NCBI RefSeq assembly: GCF_900184265.1
Contig: NZ_FXXA01000002.1
Coordinates: 2,466,539 to 2,530,538, forward strand
Source of the DNA: Eggerthella timonensis
GTDB taxonomy: Bacteria > Actinomycetota > Coriobacteriia > Coriobacteriales > Eggerthellaceae
Direction: 5' to 3'
DNA: 64,000 bases
The position numbers were made by a program, and so were the translations under genes. Numbering within the stretch: position 1 is the stretch's first letter; every line of letters starts with the position of its first letter. This document shows positions 47,258 to 55,136 of this stretch, piece by piece. Under the pieces are notes generated by a model, which was given only the letters and a program-made list of their open reading frames with translations, did no database searches and was not told the origin of the DNA.

Positions 47258-47446
47258 TGTCGTTACGGGAGCGACAAAGACCATCCTAGCAGAGGAAACC
47301 GCTAGAGCATACCCATCGCAATCAACCGGAAGTCGCGCTTCTATGGAAAATCTGCTTAAGTTTACATAAGACATATTATCAATAAAACTGGAGCTCACAA
47401 GGCAGCTGAGAGTGTTTTTGCTGGTCGTGAAGTTTACGGCATACGG

Positions 47447-47482
47447 AAACGCCGCAGGATCGTTGCATATCCTGCGGCGTTT
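47447..47482. terminator. Terminator between two minus-strand genes
   Basis: AAACGCCGCAGGAT (47447-47460) and ATCCTGCGGCGTTT (47469-47482) form a perfect 14-bp stem with an 8-base loop, 21 bases downstream of the DUF4190-like gene stop. It can act in both directions. Confidence 0.8.
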
Positions 47483-47503
47483 TATGCGTTTTACGACGAT
47501 GCG

Positions 47504-47965
47504 TTATCCCCACGTGGAATTCGAGCCTGCGGCGCCCATGCCGGCGTCCGTCATGGCGCCCGCGTAATCGCCGCTTTCCATCATCTCGAGCACGACGGGC
47601 ATCATCAAATAGAACGAGATCGCGTTGAGCGCGAACGCGACACCACAAACGGCCATGCCGACGATCGCCGAACGCTTGAGGCGCTGCGCGAGAACCGACA
47701 CGTCCGTATGCTTCGCGATGAGCTTGCCCAGCTTCCGGAACGCGACGATGGCGCACACGAGCCCGACACCGCTGAGCAGCACGCCGCCGATGAACAGCGA
47801 CACGGGACCGGCGACGCTGGCCACCATGACCATGGTTTGAGCCTTCTTCAGCTCTCGCAGGTCGTTCATGTTCGACGATGGAGCCGGAGCACCGTTGAGC
47901 GTCGGCTGGCGCCCCGGATCGTGCCCTGGAGGCGGTTCGGGAGGCCTATGTTCGTTGTCTGTCAT
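47504..47965 (-). CDS. Small membrane protein, DUF4190-like
   Basis: A 153-residue protein. The first 30 residues are Pro-rich and disordered (EHRPPEPPPGHDPGRQP). Two helices follow, MVMVASVAGPVSLFIGGVLLSGVGLVCAIVAF and SAIVGMAVCGVAFALNAISFYLMMPVVLEMM, separated by a basic loop. This resembles DUF4190-type proteins. AAGGAAGATGC precedes the start. No function can be proposed. Confidence 0.75.
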   Translation of the reverse strand: MTDNEHRPPEPPPGHDPGRQPTLNGAPAPSSNMNDLRELKKAQTMVMVASVAGPVSLFIGGVLLSGVGLVCAIVAFRKLGKLIAKHTDVSVLAQRLKRSAIVGMAVCGVAFALNAISFYLMMPVVLEMMESGDYAGAMTDAGMGAAGSNSTWG

Positions 47966-48136
47966 GCATCTTCCTTGTTTATCGAAATTTCACAGCTTCT
48001 GACCTGGGGTTTTATAAACAAAGCCCTGAGAGCCGTTCTAAGGCCCTATCTTGCCTTCGGACGAGTCCTAGGTCATGGAAAACGTGCTTTTTCAACCGAA
48101 CTGGCGAGTACTATACCATGAAGGTCATCGCAGGCC

Positions 48137-48538
48137 TCAATCCGTCGACAATTCCACACCTGCGGCATGCAGGCGCTTCAAGCTCTCGTCGAGTTCGGCG
48201 CGTTGGTATTCGAGCACCGTCTCCTGGGCTCGCACGATGGCCAGCCGCTCGTCTCGCGTCGAGGCGCCGCGTCGCTGCAGCTTCACGTAGTACTGGATGC
48301 CTTCGATGGACAGGCCGCTTTTTCGCAGCGCGTCGACGAAGTACAGCTGCGCCACATCGGATCGCGAGAACGTGCGAACGCCGCGCGCATCGCGTGCCAG
48401 CTCGGGAAAAAAGCCGCATTTGTCGTAATAGCGGATCGTGAAGGCGGAGATGCCCGTCATGTCGGCGACTTCGCTGATGCCGAAGCACGGCAACGTGCTC
48501 CGAGCGCTTCCGCCATGCTCGCTCGCATCCATCGTCAT
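48137..48538 (-). CDS. MerR-family transcriptional regulator
   Basis: A 133-residue protein: FGISEVADMTGISAFTIRYYDKCGFFPELARDARGVRTFSRSDVAQLYFVDALRKSGLSIEGIQYYVKL is the MerR DNA-binding domain with the IRYYD motif, followed by a helix used for dimerisation. No effector-binding domain or metal cysteines occur at the C-terminus, so it is a short MerR of unknown ligand. Upstream, 14 bases before the start, is the palindrome GCTTAGAGTAACTCTAAGC, which resembles MerR operators; autoregulation is likely. GGAAGGGAGGGG serves as ribosome site. Confidence 0.88.
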   Translation of the reverse strand: MTMDASEHGGSARSTLPCFGISEVADMTGISAFTIRYYDKCGFFPELARDARGVRTFSRSDVAQLYFVDALRKSGLSIEGIQYYVKLQRRGASTRDERLAIVRAQETVLEYQRAELDESLKRLHAAGVELSTD

Positions 48539-48551
48539 CCCCTCCCTTCCT

Positions 48552-48570
48552 GCTTAGAGTAACTCTAAGC
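48552..48570. promoter_or_regulatory. CTTAGAGT palindrome, copy 2, between dut and merR
   Basis: GCTTAGAGTAACTCTAAGC, perfect over 19 bases, 14 bases from the merR start and 20 bases from the dut stop. It matches the cores at 44.8 and 52.6 kb. MerR proteins favour operators of the form CTTAGAGT-N-ACTCTAAG, but no correctly spaced -35/-10 flanks it. Confidence 0.7.
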
Positions 48571-48589
48571 GAGTTGAAACGGCACGGAT

Positions 48590-49036
48590 CTACAGGCTCA
48601 CGCCGCTGCTGCCGAACCCGCCAGCGCCGCGCTCCGTCTCCGGCAGCTCCCCGCACACGTCGAACGCGGCGTCGGGCACGCGCATGATGACGAGCTGCGC
48701 AATGCGATCGCCCCGTTTGATCTCGAACGTGTTCTGCGGATCCAGGTTCACCAGAATGGCCTGGATCTCGCCGCGGTAGTTGCTGTCGATCAGTCCGGGC
48801 GCATTGACCAGCGATACGCCGTGCTTGATGGCAAGACCGCTGCGCGGCAGCACGAACCCCGCGTAGCCGCGCGGGATGGCCACGGCGATGCCGCACGGAA
48901 CCAGTTTGCGCTCGAAAGGCTGCATCGTGTCGTCGCAGGTGGCGCGCAAGTCGACGCCGGCATCGCCCGCATAGGCGTACGCGGGAACGGGCAGCTCGGC
49001 ATCGAGCTGCTGCAAAGGTACCGAAACATGCTCCAT
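48590..49036 (-). CDS. dut: Deoxyuridine 5'-triphosphate nucleotidohydrolase
   Basis: A 148-residue trimeric dUTPase. The motifs are AYAGDAGVDLRA (motif 1), PRGYAGFVLPRSGLAIKHG (2 and part of 3), VNAPGLIDSNYRGEIQAILVN (3), RGDRIAQLVIMRV (4), and the C-terminal Gly-rich ERGAGGFGSSGV (5). It removes dUTP and yields dUMP. It starts 1 base after nrdR, so the two form an operon in nucleotide metabolism. Confidence 0.95.
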   Translation of the reverse strand: MEHVSVPLQQLDAELPVPAYAYAGDAGVDLRATCDDTMQPFERKLVPCGIAVAIPRGYAGFVLPRSGLAIKHGVSLVNAPGLIDSNYRGEIQAILVNLDPQNTFEIKRGDRIAQLVIMRVPDAAFDVCGELPETERGAGGFGSSGVSL

Positions 49037-49037
49037 G

Positions 49038-49484
49038 CTAGCGCAATCCCTCCAACGCGGCGGCGAACTCCTCGACGTTGCGGAAGTCCTTGTACACGCT
49101 CGCGAAGCGCACGTAGGCGACGTCGTCGAGCTTGGCGAGTCGCACGAGCACCATGTCGCCCAGATCCTTCGACCCGATCTCGCTCTTCGAGGCGTTGCGC
49201 AGCTCGGCTTCGATGCTGTCGATGAGCGAGGCGATCTGCTCGGGCCCGATGGGCCGCTTGGCGGCGGCGTTGAGCAGGCCGCGCATGAGCTTCTGGCGGT
49301 CGTAGGCTTCCGACGAGCCGTCGGCTTTGATGACGATGAGCGGGTTGTCGCCCAGACGCTCGTAGGTGGTGAAACGACGCCCGCATTCGAGGCATTCGCG
49401 GCGGCGGCGAATGGCCGTGCCGTCCTCGGAAGGCCTCGAGTCGACCACTTTCGACTCTGGATTGCCGCAGGAAGGACAACGCAT
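49038..49484 (-). CDS. nrdR: Transcriptional repressor NrdR
   Basis: A 148-residue repressor of ribonucleotide reductase genes. The N-terminal zinc ribbon is MRCPSCGNPESKVVDSRPSEDG with CLECGRRFTTYER, and the ATP-cone begins PLIVIKADGSSEAYDRQKLMRGL. It binds ATP/dATP to sense nucleotide supply. An NrdR-box-like sequence (ACTATATATTGT type) lies in its own promoter region. AAAGGAGCAAGT precedes the start. Confidence 0.95.
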   Translation of the reverse strand: MRCPSCGNPESKVVDSRPSEDGTAIRRRRECLECGRRFTTYERLGDNPLIVIKADGSSEAYDRQKLMRGLLNAAAKRPIGPEQIASLIDSIEAELRNASKSEIGSKDLGDMVLVRLAKLDDVAYVRFASVYKDFRNVEEFAAALEGLR

Positions 49485-49519
49485 ACTTGCTCCTTTGTCG
49501 ATTTTGGGTTCAGCCTAAC

Positions 49520-49535
49520 ATACAATATATAGTGG
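49520..49535 (-). promoter_or_regulatory. NrdR-box-like site upstream of nrdR
   Basis: On the minus strand CCACTATATATTGTAT, close to the ACACTATATATTGTGT-type NrdR consensus. It sits 36 bases before the nrdR start, overlapping a possible TTGATT/TATGTT promoter, so nrdR-dut may be autoregulated. A second box is not apparent. Confidence 0.55.
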
Positions 49536-49591
49536 TTCAATCAACATGTCGGATTCGCGCAAAAAACCTGCACGATCCCCGCACGCCGCTT

Positions 49592-51106
49592 CTACCAGGC
49601 TACGCGCACATACGTATCCCCCAGTCCGACCTCCCCTTCCGCTCGCTCGACCTCGAACGACCAGCGCTCGTCCACGAGGGCGTCGAGGAATCGCTCGTCG
49701 TGCGACACGAGCACAAGCGCGCACGCGCAATCGCCGAGCACGTCCTGCAGGGCCTCGATCGAGCGAATGTCCAGGTGGTTCGTCGGCTCGTCCATGACGA
49801 TGAGGTGCGGCGAGGAGAGCAGGCTGCGCGCGATCATGAGCTTGCGCACCTCGCCCGGGCTGAGCTCCTCGCCGTCGAGCACGCGCGCCGGGGGCGACTC
49901 GAGCCGCGCCACGATGGAGAGCATGCGCCCTCGTTCGGCCGACGAGAGCCCCCGAAGCTCGTCGAGCAACGCGCGCACCTCATCGTCGGTTGTCTCCTGC
50001 GGAATATAGGCCACCCCCTCCTCCAGCGTCACCTGACGAATCAAGGCATTGAGCAGGGTGGACTTCCCCGCTCCGTTCCTGCCGACAAGGCCGATGCGGT
50101 CCTCGTTGCCGAGGTACAGCTCGGGATGGCGCAGCATGCGCCCGGCACCGAGCGGCATGCTGCCCTCGGGAAGATGGGCGAGCACCTTGCGCGCGGCAGT
50201 CTGGGCGTCCAACTCCAAGGAGCTGCGACGCTCCTTCTTGGCATCGAGGCCTTCGAGGCGCTTCTCTGCGGCCTCGATACGCTTGTCCATCTGCGATGAC
50301 AGCTTGCCCGCCTTGCCGTCCTGCCCGGAGTAGACGGCGAGCTTGATCTTCGCCCGCCCGTCGTGATCGTGGCGGTCGAGATGCCGCGCCGAGCGGCGGG
50401 CGGCCGAACGGGCCGCGACCCCGTCGCGCCGCACGCTCTCGGCTTTGATGCGCGCCAGCTCGTCGCGAGCAGCTCGTCGCTCGGCGCGCACGGTCTCGCG
50501 GCGCAGGTCGAGCTCGCGGCGCGCCTGCGTGTACGTGCCCGGGATGGCCGTCGCCCGGCCGGCTTCGACGAACACGCACGATCGCACGAGCTCGTCGAGC
50601 AACGCGCGATCGTGCGACACGAGCAGGCCGACGCCCTTGAACGAGGCGAGCGCTTGCGCGACGAGGTCGCGCGTGGGGGCGTCGAGATGGTTCGTCGGCT
50701 CGTCGAGCGCCAGCACCTGCGGCTCTGCGGCGAGTGCGCAGGCGATCTGGATGCGCTTGCGCTCGCCATGGGACAGCGATTCGTAGCACCAGAGCCACTC
50801 GTCCTCGATTTCCAGCAGCGTGCGCAGCTTGACGGCCGTGGAACCGTAGTCGCAAGCGAACTCCTCGAGCGTCGCAGGGGGCGATGAGGTGGATTGCCGG
50901 CACACCGTGCCGCGCGTTCGAGGCGACACGCTGCCTTGATCGGGCGTCAGGATGCCGCACACGCAGTGCACGAGCGTGCTCTTGCCGGCGCCGTTCGGCC
51001 CGACGATGCCCGTCCAGCCGTTCGCGAACACAAGCGAGACGTCGTCGAGGGCGCGTTCGTCGGCGCCTTCGTACGTATGGGAAAGATGGTGAGCGGTTAT
51101 GAACAT
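49592..51106 (-). CDS. ABC-F subfamily ATPase (ribosome-associated, possible antibiotic-resistance type)
   Basis: A 504-residue protein with two ABC domains and no membrane segment. Domain 1: IVGPNGAGKSTLVHC (Walker A), SLSHGERKRIQIA (signature), LALDEPTNHLD. Domain 2: LVGRNGAGKSTLLNA, LSPGEVRKLMIARSL, IVMDEPTNHLD. The long linker between them is highly charged, as needed to reach the ribosomal P-site tRNA. It may act as a translation factor or as a target-protection resistance protein. The start is at 51106 with GGAGGTC just upstream. An approximately 255-base leader with its own promoter precedes it. Confidence 0.88.
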   Translation of the reverse strand: MFITAHHLSHTYEGADERALDDVSLVFANGWTGIVGPNGAGKSTLVHCVCGILTPDQGSVSPRTRGTVCRQSTSSPPATLEEFACDYGSTAVKLRTLLEIEDEWLWCYESLSHGERKRIQIACALAAEPQVLALDEPTNHLDAPTRDLVAQALASFKGVGLLVSHDRALLDELVRSCVFVEAGRATAIPGTYTQARRELDLRRETVRAERRAARDELARIKAESVRRDGVAARSAARRSARHLDRHDHDGRAKIKLAVYSGQDGKAGKLSSQMDKRIEAAEKRLEGLDAKKERRSSLELDAQTAARKVLAHLPEGSMPLGAGRMLRHPELYLGNEDRIGLVGRNGAGKSTLLNALIRQVTLEEGVAYIPQETTDDEVRALLDELRGLSSAERGRMLSIVARLESPPARVLDGEELSPGEVRKLMIARSLLSSPHLIVMDEPTNHLDIRSIEALQDVLGDCACALVLVSHDERFLDALVDERWSFEVERAEGEVGLGDTYVRVAW

Positions 51107-51361
51107 GGCGACCTCCGTCGAAGAGGCGCACGGATGGCTCTGCGCAGCGTTCAGCGATGCCGATGAAAGGGAGCCGCGCGAATCGGAGCTAGCGGATGAA
51201 GCGCGAGGCGGAGTCGAGAACGATGACGAAAGCGCACCCGATGCGGCTGGTTGATGCATGCAAGGGGCGATGATAGGGCTTTCGTTATCGCTTCATGTTC
51301 CTTGTCTCCTTCGCGAAGCGCCTGCCGACATGGAAGCGCGGCGGCGCGGTTTGTTGCTGCT
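51107..51361 (-). promoter_or_regulatory. Long leader of the ABC-F gene
   Basis: From the predicted start point near 51361 to the ATG at 51106, the leader is about 255 bases and contains the mini-ORF at 51285-51296. Long leaders with short peptides commonly control ABC-F resistance genes by ribosome stalling. No terminator/antiterminator pair was clearly visible. Confidence 0.5.
51285..51296 (-). promoter_or_regulatory. Three-codon mini-ORF (Met-Lys-Arg-stop) in the ABC-F leader
   Basis: ATG AAG CGA TAA follows GAAGGAGACAAGGAAC, so it has a good ribosome site. It is 178 bases upstream of the ABC-F start. It may be a leader peptide or chance. Confidence 0.4.
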
Positions 51362-51367
51362 CGGCCG

Positions 51368-51396
51368 AGTCTACCACGACGCGCAGGATGCGTAAA
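51368..51396 (-). promoter_or_regulatory. Promoter of the ABC-F gene
   Basis: On the minus strand TTTACG (51396-51391), 17-base spacer, TAGACT (51373-51368). Four of six matches at each element. Confidence 0.6.
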
Positions 51397-51408
51397 CCCC
51401 CGAATGGA

Positions 51409-51464
51409 CGCGCCTCCGGGGTGGCGGAGGCGCTACGCAGCCACAGAAACGCAGCATCTGTGGA
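51409..51464 (-). other. Two stem-loops between the small SOS gene and the ABC-F promoter
   Basis: GCGCCTCC/GGAGGCGC (51409-51416 and 51425-51432) and CCACAGA/TCTGTGG (51441-51447 and 51458-51464). They may end the transcript of the 94-residue gene; there is no T-tract. Confidence 0.5.
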
Positions 51465-51509
51465 TCAGGGAACGGCCGCACGGGCCGACGATGAGCGGAA
51501 AACGGCTGG

Positions 51510-51794
51510 TTACAACCCCATGAGCAGGCTGGCCAACGCGAGCGCCCCGAACGCGCATCCGCCGACGACGGCCTGCCAGCGCTGCATGCGGCCGAACGAC
51601 ACGCCTTGCGCCGTGCCTGCGCGCAGCGCGGACGCAAACGATGCGCTGCCGTGCTTCGATCGCGCAGCGCCTCCGTCTTGGGACGGGCGCTCGGGAAACG
51701 AGATGATGCGCGCGCGTCGAGCAGGCGCCGAATCCAGCTTCGGCTGAAGGGCCGAGGTTCCCTCAACAGGGTACTTCATCTCAAAATTCTTCAT
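51510..51794 (-). CDS. Predicted SOS-induced small protein with a C-terminal membrane helix
   Basis: A 94-residue protein divergent from lexA. The N-terminal 65 residues are hydrophilic (EMKYPVEGTSALQPKLDSAPARRARIISFPERPS). One transmembrane helix ends it (WQAVVGGCAFGALALASLLMGL). A strong promoter, TTGACA-17-TATTAT, has a LexA-type box inside its spacer. AGGAGGG is placed before the ATG. In B. subtilis the gene next to lexA is yneA, a cell-division inhibitor. Actinobacterial DivS is likewise LexA-controlled. Sequence similarity to either is not obvious; role inferred from position and regulation. Confidence 0.75.
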   Translation of the reverse strand: MKNFEMKYPVEGTSALQPKLDSAPARRARIISFPERPSQDGGAARSKHGSASFASALRAGTAQGVSFGRMQRWQAVVGGCAFGALALASLLMGL

Positions 51795-51811
51795 TTTATG
51801 CCCTCCTGCTC

Positions 51812-51887
51812 TTGCGTAGAACCTTTGTTCGCGTATATAATAGGTCGAACAAAGGTTCATGTCAATAGGAATTTCATACATTTGTTC
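51812..51887. promoter_or_regulatory. Divergent SOS promoters with LexA boxes
   Basis: Boxes of the GAAC-N4-GTTC form are at 51819-51830 (GAACCTTTGTTC) and 51847-51858 (GAACAAAGGTTC), with a weaker third at 51876-51887. Leftward: -35 TTGACA (51865-51860), 17 bases, -10 TATTAT (51842-51837), with box 2 in the spacer. Rightward: TATAAT at 51836-51841 with box 1 between it and a weak TTGCGT (51812). Both genes should be repressed by LexA. Confidence 0.85.
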
Positions 51888-51921
51888 GGTAGAAGATAGA
51901 GCGGCGACGAAAGGACGATCC

Positions 51922-52560
51922 ATGGCCGAGAAAGTGACGAAGCGCCAGCAAGCGGTGCTCGACTGCATCGAGGAGTGCATTCGAGAGAAGGGGTACGGCC
52001 CGACCGTGCGCGAGGTATGCCAGAGCCTCGGCCTCTCCTCCCCTTCCACCGTGCACGTGCACTTGAAGGCGCTCGAGGAGAAGGGCCTCATCAAGCGCGA
52101 CCCGCTCAAGTCGCGCTCCATCGCGCTCACCTACCCGCTCGAGGACGCCGCCCTGGCCACCAACGTGGTGCAGCCCAGCTTCAGCAACATCGTGAGCGTG
52201 CCCCTCGTGGGCAACGTGGCCGCCGGCTCCCCCATCCTCGCCGAGGAGAACATCACCGACACCCTGTCGCTTCCCACCGAGATCGTGGGCGACGCTCCTT
52301 CGTTCCTGCTCTCCGTGCGCGGCGAGAGCATGATTGAGGCAGGCATCAACGACGGCGACTACGTCGTGGTCAAAGAGCAGCCCGTCGCGAACAACGGCGA
52401 CATCGTCGTGGCCATCATCGACGACGGCGCCACGGTGAAGCGCTTCTTCAAGGAAAGCGACCATATCCGCTTGCAGCCGGAGAACTCCACGATGGACCCC
52501 ATCATCACCACCGACTGCGCCATCGCCGGCAAGGTGGTCGCGGTATTCCGTCGCCTCTAG
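51922..52560 (+). CDS. lexA: LexA repressor
   Basis: A 212-residue SOS regulator. The N-terminal winged helix is KRQQAVLDCIEECIREKGYGPTVREVCQSLGLSSPSTVHVHLKALEEKGLIKRD. The Ala-Gly cleavage site is in GNVAAGSPI. The catalytic Ser is in GESMIEAGI and the Lys in GATVKRFFKE, completing the self-cleavage dyad. AAAGGACG precedes the ATG at 51922. A strong terminator follows. Confidence 0.96.
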   Translation: MAEKVTKRQQAVLDCIEECIREKGYGPTVREVCQSLGLSSPSTVHVHLKALEEKGLIKRDPLKSRSIALTYPLEDAALATNVVQPSFSNIVSVPLVGNVAAGSPILAEENITDTLSLPTEIVGDAPSFLLSVRGESMIEAGINDGDYVVVKEQPVANNGDIVVAIIDDGATVKRFFKESDHIRLQPENSTMDPIITTDCAIAGKVVAVFRRL

Positions 52561-52590
52561 CGCTGGCGCCGCACGCCGGACGAACCAACA

Positions 52591-52624
52591 GCGCCCCCGT
52601 CGCTCGATGAAGCGACGGGGGCGC
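52591..52624 (+). terminator. lexA terminator
   Basis: GCGCCCCCGTCGCT (52591-52604), loop CGATGA, AGCGACGGGGGCGC (52611-52624). A 14-bp perfect stem followed by TTGCCGTTCC. Confidence 0.85.
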
Positions 52625-52633
52625 TTGCCGTTC

Positions 52634-52650
52634 CTTAGAGTAACTCTAAG
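52634..52650. repeat. CTTAGAGT palindrome, copy 3, at the hflX stop codon
   Basis: CTTAGAGTAACTCTAAG. On the minus strand the hflX gene ends GCA ATA G..., and its stop TAG overlaps the palindrome edge (52646-52648). Together with copy 1 this places the palindrome exactly at a gene 3' end twice. Confidence 0.8.
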
Positions 52651-53956
52651 CTATTGCGAACGGCCTGAAGAGCCCGGCGTACGAAGGGCCCGCGAGCATG
52701 ACGATGTGCGTGCCCTCCTCCTCGTGCGCCTCCGAGAGGATACGGCACCGCTCGTGAGCGATGGAGACGAGGTCGCCCCGGTTGTAGGGGATCAGCACGT
52801 CGAGGTGCTCGTCCTGCGCCGAGGCGACGCGGGCGATATGCTCGACGAGCTCGCTCACGCCCTCCCCCGTCGCCGCCGACGCGAACTGCGCCTGCGGATG
52901 GCGCGCCTTGAGGACGCCGAGACGCTCTTCGTCGAGCAGGTCGCACTTGTTGAACACGAGCACGCGCAGCAGGTCCTGCGCCTGGATCTGCCCGAGCACG
53001 TCTTCCACTGCGGCGATCTGCGCCTCGTACTCGTCAGAGGACGCGTCCACCACGTGTAGCACGAGGTCGGCGCCCGTGATCTCGTCGAGCGTCGACTTGA
53101 ACGCCTCGACGAGCGTGGTCGGCAGCTTCTGGATGAACCCGACCGTGTCGGTGATGGTGATCTCGCGGCCCTCGGGCAGCTCGAACTTGCGCGTGGTGGA
53201 GTCGAGCGTGGCGAACAGCTTGTCGTAGGCCAGCACGTCCGCATTCGTCAGGCGGTTGAGCAGGCTCGATTTCCCGGCGTTCGTGTAGCCGGCCAGCGCC
53301 ACCTTGAACATGCCGCTCTCGTAGCGGCTCTCGCGCTGCACGGCCCGCACGTCGGCCAGGTGCTTGAGCTCGCGCTTGATCGATGTGATGCGCTTGCGCA
53401 CCATGCGGCGGTCGACCTCGAGCTGGCTCTCGCCTTCGCCGAAGCGAGATCCCACGCCGCCGCCCATGCGGTTGGAGGCCAGGTGCGCCCACATGCCGCG
53501 CAGGCGCGGCAGCAGGTACTCGTTCTGGGCGAGCCGCACCTGCAGCCGCCCTTCCTTGCTGGTGGCGTGCAGGGCGAAGATGTCGAGGATGAGCGCCGTG
53601 CGGTCGATGACCTTCACGTCGCGGCCCATCGCCTTCTCGAGGTTCGCTTGCTGCGAGGGCGTCAGCTCGTCGTCGAACACCACGAGGTCGGCCGCGTGGG
53701 CGCGCGCGAGCTCGGCCACCTCCTCGGCCTTGCCCGTGCCCACGAACGTGCGCGGGTTGGGCGCGTCGAGCTTCTGCGTGGTGGTGGCCACCACGTCGGC
53801 GCCCGCCGTGTCGACGAGACGTTCGAGCTCGGCGAGCGACGATACCAAAGGCCAGGTGGAGCCGGGGCGGTCGACGCCGACGAGCACGGCGCGCTCGCGG
53901 CGATCTTCGGAAACCGGGGTCATGCCCCGCGTGATGACTGATTCGAATTCCGTCAT
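52646..53956 (-). CDS. hflX: GTPase HflX
   Basis: A 436-residue ribosome-splitting GTPase. The N-terminal HflX domain runs to about residue 200 with NPRTFVGTGKAEEVAELA and LTPSQQANLEKAMGRDVKVIDRTALILDIFALHA. The G domain begins ALAGYTNAGKSSLLNRLTNADVLAYDKLFATLDSTTR, with DTVGFIQKLPTTLVEAF and NKCDLLD. It rescues ribosomes after stress. The start at 53956 (AAAGG upstream) gives the family length. It converges with lexA. Confidence 0.95.
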   Translation of the reverse strand: MTEFESVITRGMTPVSEDRRERAVLVGVDRPGSTWPLVSSLAELERLVDTAGADVVATTTQKLDAPNPRTFVGTGKAEEVAELARAHAADLVVFDDELTPSQQANLEKAMGRDVKVIDRTALILDIFALHATSKEGRLQVRLAQNEYLLPRLRGMWAHLASNRMGGGVGSRFGEGESQLEVDRRMVRKRITSIKRELKHLADVRAVQRESRYESGMFKVALAGYTNAGKSSLLNRLTNADVLAYDKLFATLDSTTRKFELPEGREITITDTVGFIQKLPTTLVEAFKSTLDEITGADLVLHVVDASSDEYEAQIAAVEDVLGQIQAQDLLRVLVFNKCDLLDEERLGVLKARHPQAQFASAATGEGVSELVEHIARVASAQDEHLDVLIPYNRGDLVSIAHERCRILSEAHEEEGTHIVMLAGPSYAGLFRPFAIA

Positions 53957-54119
53957 GGATGCAACCTTTCGATGCAGAGATGAGCGCACCGGGCATCGGC
54001 GCCGGCGCGCGAAGACAGTCGGAAGCGGTGTCGGCCGCTAGAGAAACGCGTGCGCTGTCTGCATGATAGGTGCTCCGATCTTGAACGGTTCGACGGCAGA
54101 ACCCTGCCCGTGGCTCCGT

Positions 54120-54128
54120 ATCATACCA
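54120..54128 (-). promoter_or_regulatory. Extended -10 for hflX
   Basis: On the minus strand TGGTATGAT: a TG-extended -10 (TATGAT, 54125-54120). The transcript would have an untranslated leader of about 155 bases, in which I see no clear regulatory element. Confidence 0.45.
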
Positions 54129-54155
54129 CATGCGCCCTTCCGTCTGGGGAAACCG

Positions 54156-55136
54156 TCAGGCAACGTCGCCGTTCAACAGCCCAAGCGCCTCGTCGGCGAG
54201 TGACGGCAGCTCGCGCTTCGTCGCGTCGAGCCACCGGATGCGCGCGTCCTTGCGGAACCACGTGCGCTGCCGCTTCGCGTAGCGCCGCGTGGCCAGCTTG
54301 ATCCGCTCGACGGCCTCGTCGAGGGAGATGCGCCCGTCGATCGCGTCGACGATCTCCTTGTAGCCGATGGCCTGGGGCGCCGTCACCCCTTCGCGGAAGC
54401 CGCGCGCGAGCAGCCCCTCCACCTCGGCCACGAGTCCCGCCTCGACCATGGCTTCCACCCGCGCGTCGATGCGCGCGCGCAGCACATCGGGGTCGACGGC
54501 CAAGCCGAAGAAGGTCGCGGGCACGAGCTGCGGGAGCCGAGAGAGCCGGGCGCGCTGCGCGGCGTACGTCGTGCCCTCTTCGAGCAGCTCGAAGGCGCGC
54601 ACGACGCGCTTGACGTCGGCGGGCGGGATGAGCGCCGCGCTCGCCTCGTCCCGCGCGGCGAGCAGCTTCCACAACGCCTCTGCGCCTTGCTCGCGCGCCA
54701 CGGCCTGATAGCGGTCGCGCACGGGATTGCCCACCTGCTCGCCCGCGGGGAAGTCGTACGCATCGACGGCCGCGCGCACGTAGAAGCCCGTTCCCCCCGC
54801 CAGCACGCTGCGCTTGCCACGCGCGTCGATCGCGCGGAAGCAGCCGCGCGCGTACTCTTGGAACAGCGCGGCGGAGAACGGCTCGCCCGGGTCGACGAGG
54901 TCGAGCCCATGATGCGGCACGAGGCGCTCGGACGCGGGCAGCTTGCCCGTGCCGATGTCCATGCCGCGGTAGATCTGCATGGAGTCGGCGCTGACCACCT
55001 CCCCGCCCAGCTCGAGCGCGAGCAGCTGCGCGAGGTCGGTCTTGCCGGACGCGGTGGGCCCCACGACGCAGACCACGGGAGCGCCCAGCGCGAACGAAGC
55101 CTCCGTCAAGGCCGGCTCAGCGTGCGGAGGCCGCAT
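54156..55136 (-). CDS. miaA: tRNA dimethylallyltransferase
   Basis: A 326-residue enzyme that adds dimethylallyl to A37 of tRNAs reading codons starting with U. The P-loop is VVGPTASGKTDLAQ, followed by VSADSMQIYRGMDIGTGK and LVDPGEPFSAALFQEYA, then GGTGFYVRA and the tRNA-binding WFRKDARIRWLDA. The start at 55136 overlaps the end of miaB by 20 bases, so the pair is coupled. MiaA and MiaB act in sequence to make ms2i6A. Confidence 0.95.
   Translation of the reverse strand: MRPPHAEPALTEASFALGAPVVCVVGPTASGKTDLAQLLALELGGEVVSADSMQIYRGMDIGTGKLPASERLVPHHGLDLVDPGEPFSAALFQEYARGCFRAIDARGKRSVLAGGTGFYVRAAVDAYDFPAGEQVGNPVRDRYQAVAREQGAEALWKLLAARDEASAALIPPADVKRVVRAFELLEEGTTYAAQRARLSRLPQLVPATFFGLAVDPDVLRARIDARVEAMVEAGLVAEVEGLLARGFREGVTAPQAIGYKEIVDAIDGRISLDEAVERIKLATRRYAKRQRTWFRKDARIRWLDATKRELPSLADEALGLLNGDVA

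Noticed and set aside
51107-51259. In-frame N-terminal extension of the ABC-F protein starting at 51259
   Set aside because: The extension is Ser-rich and not family-like, and GGAGGTC sits ideally before ATG 51106.
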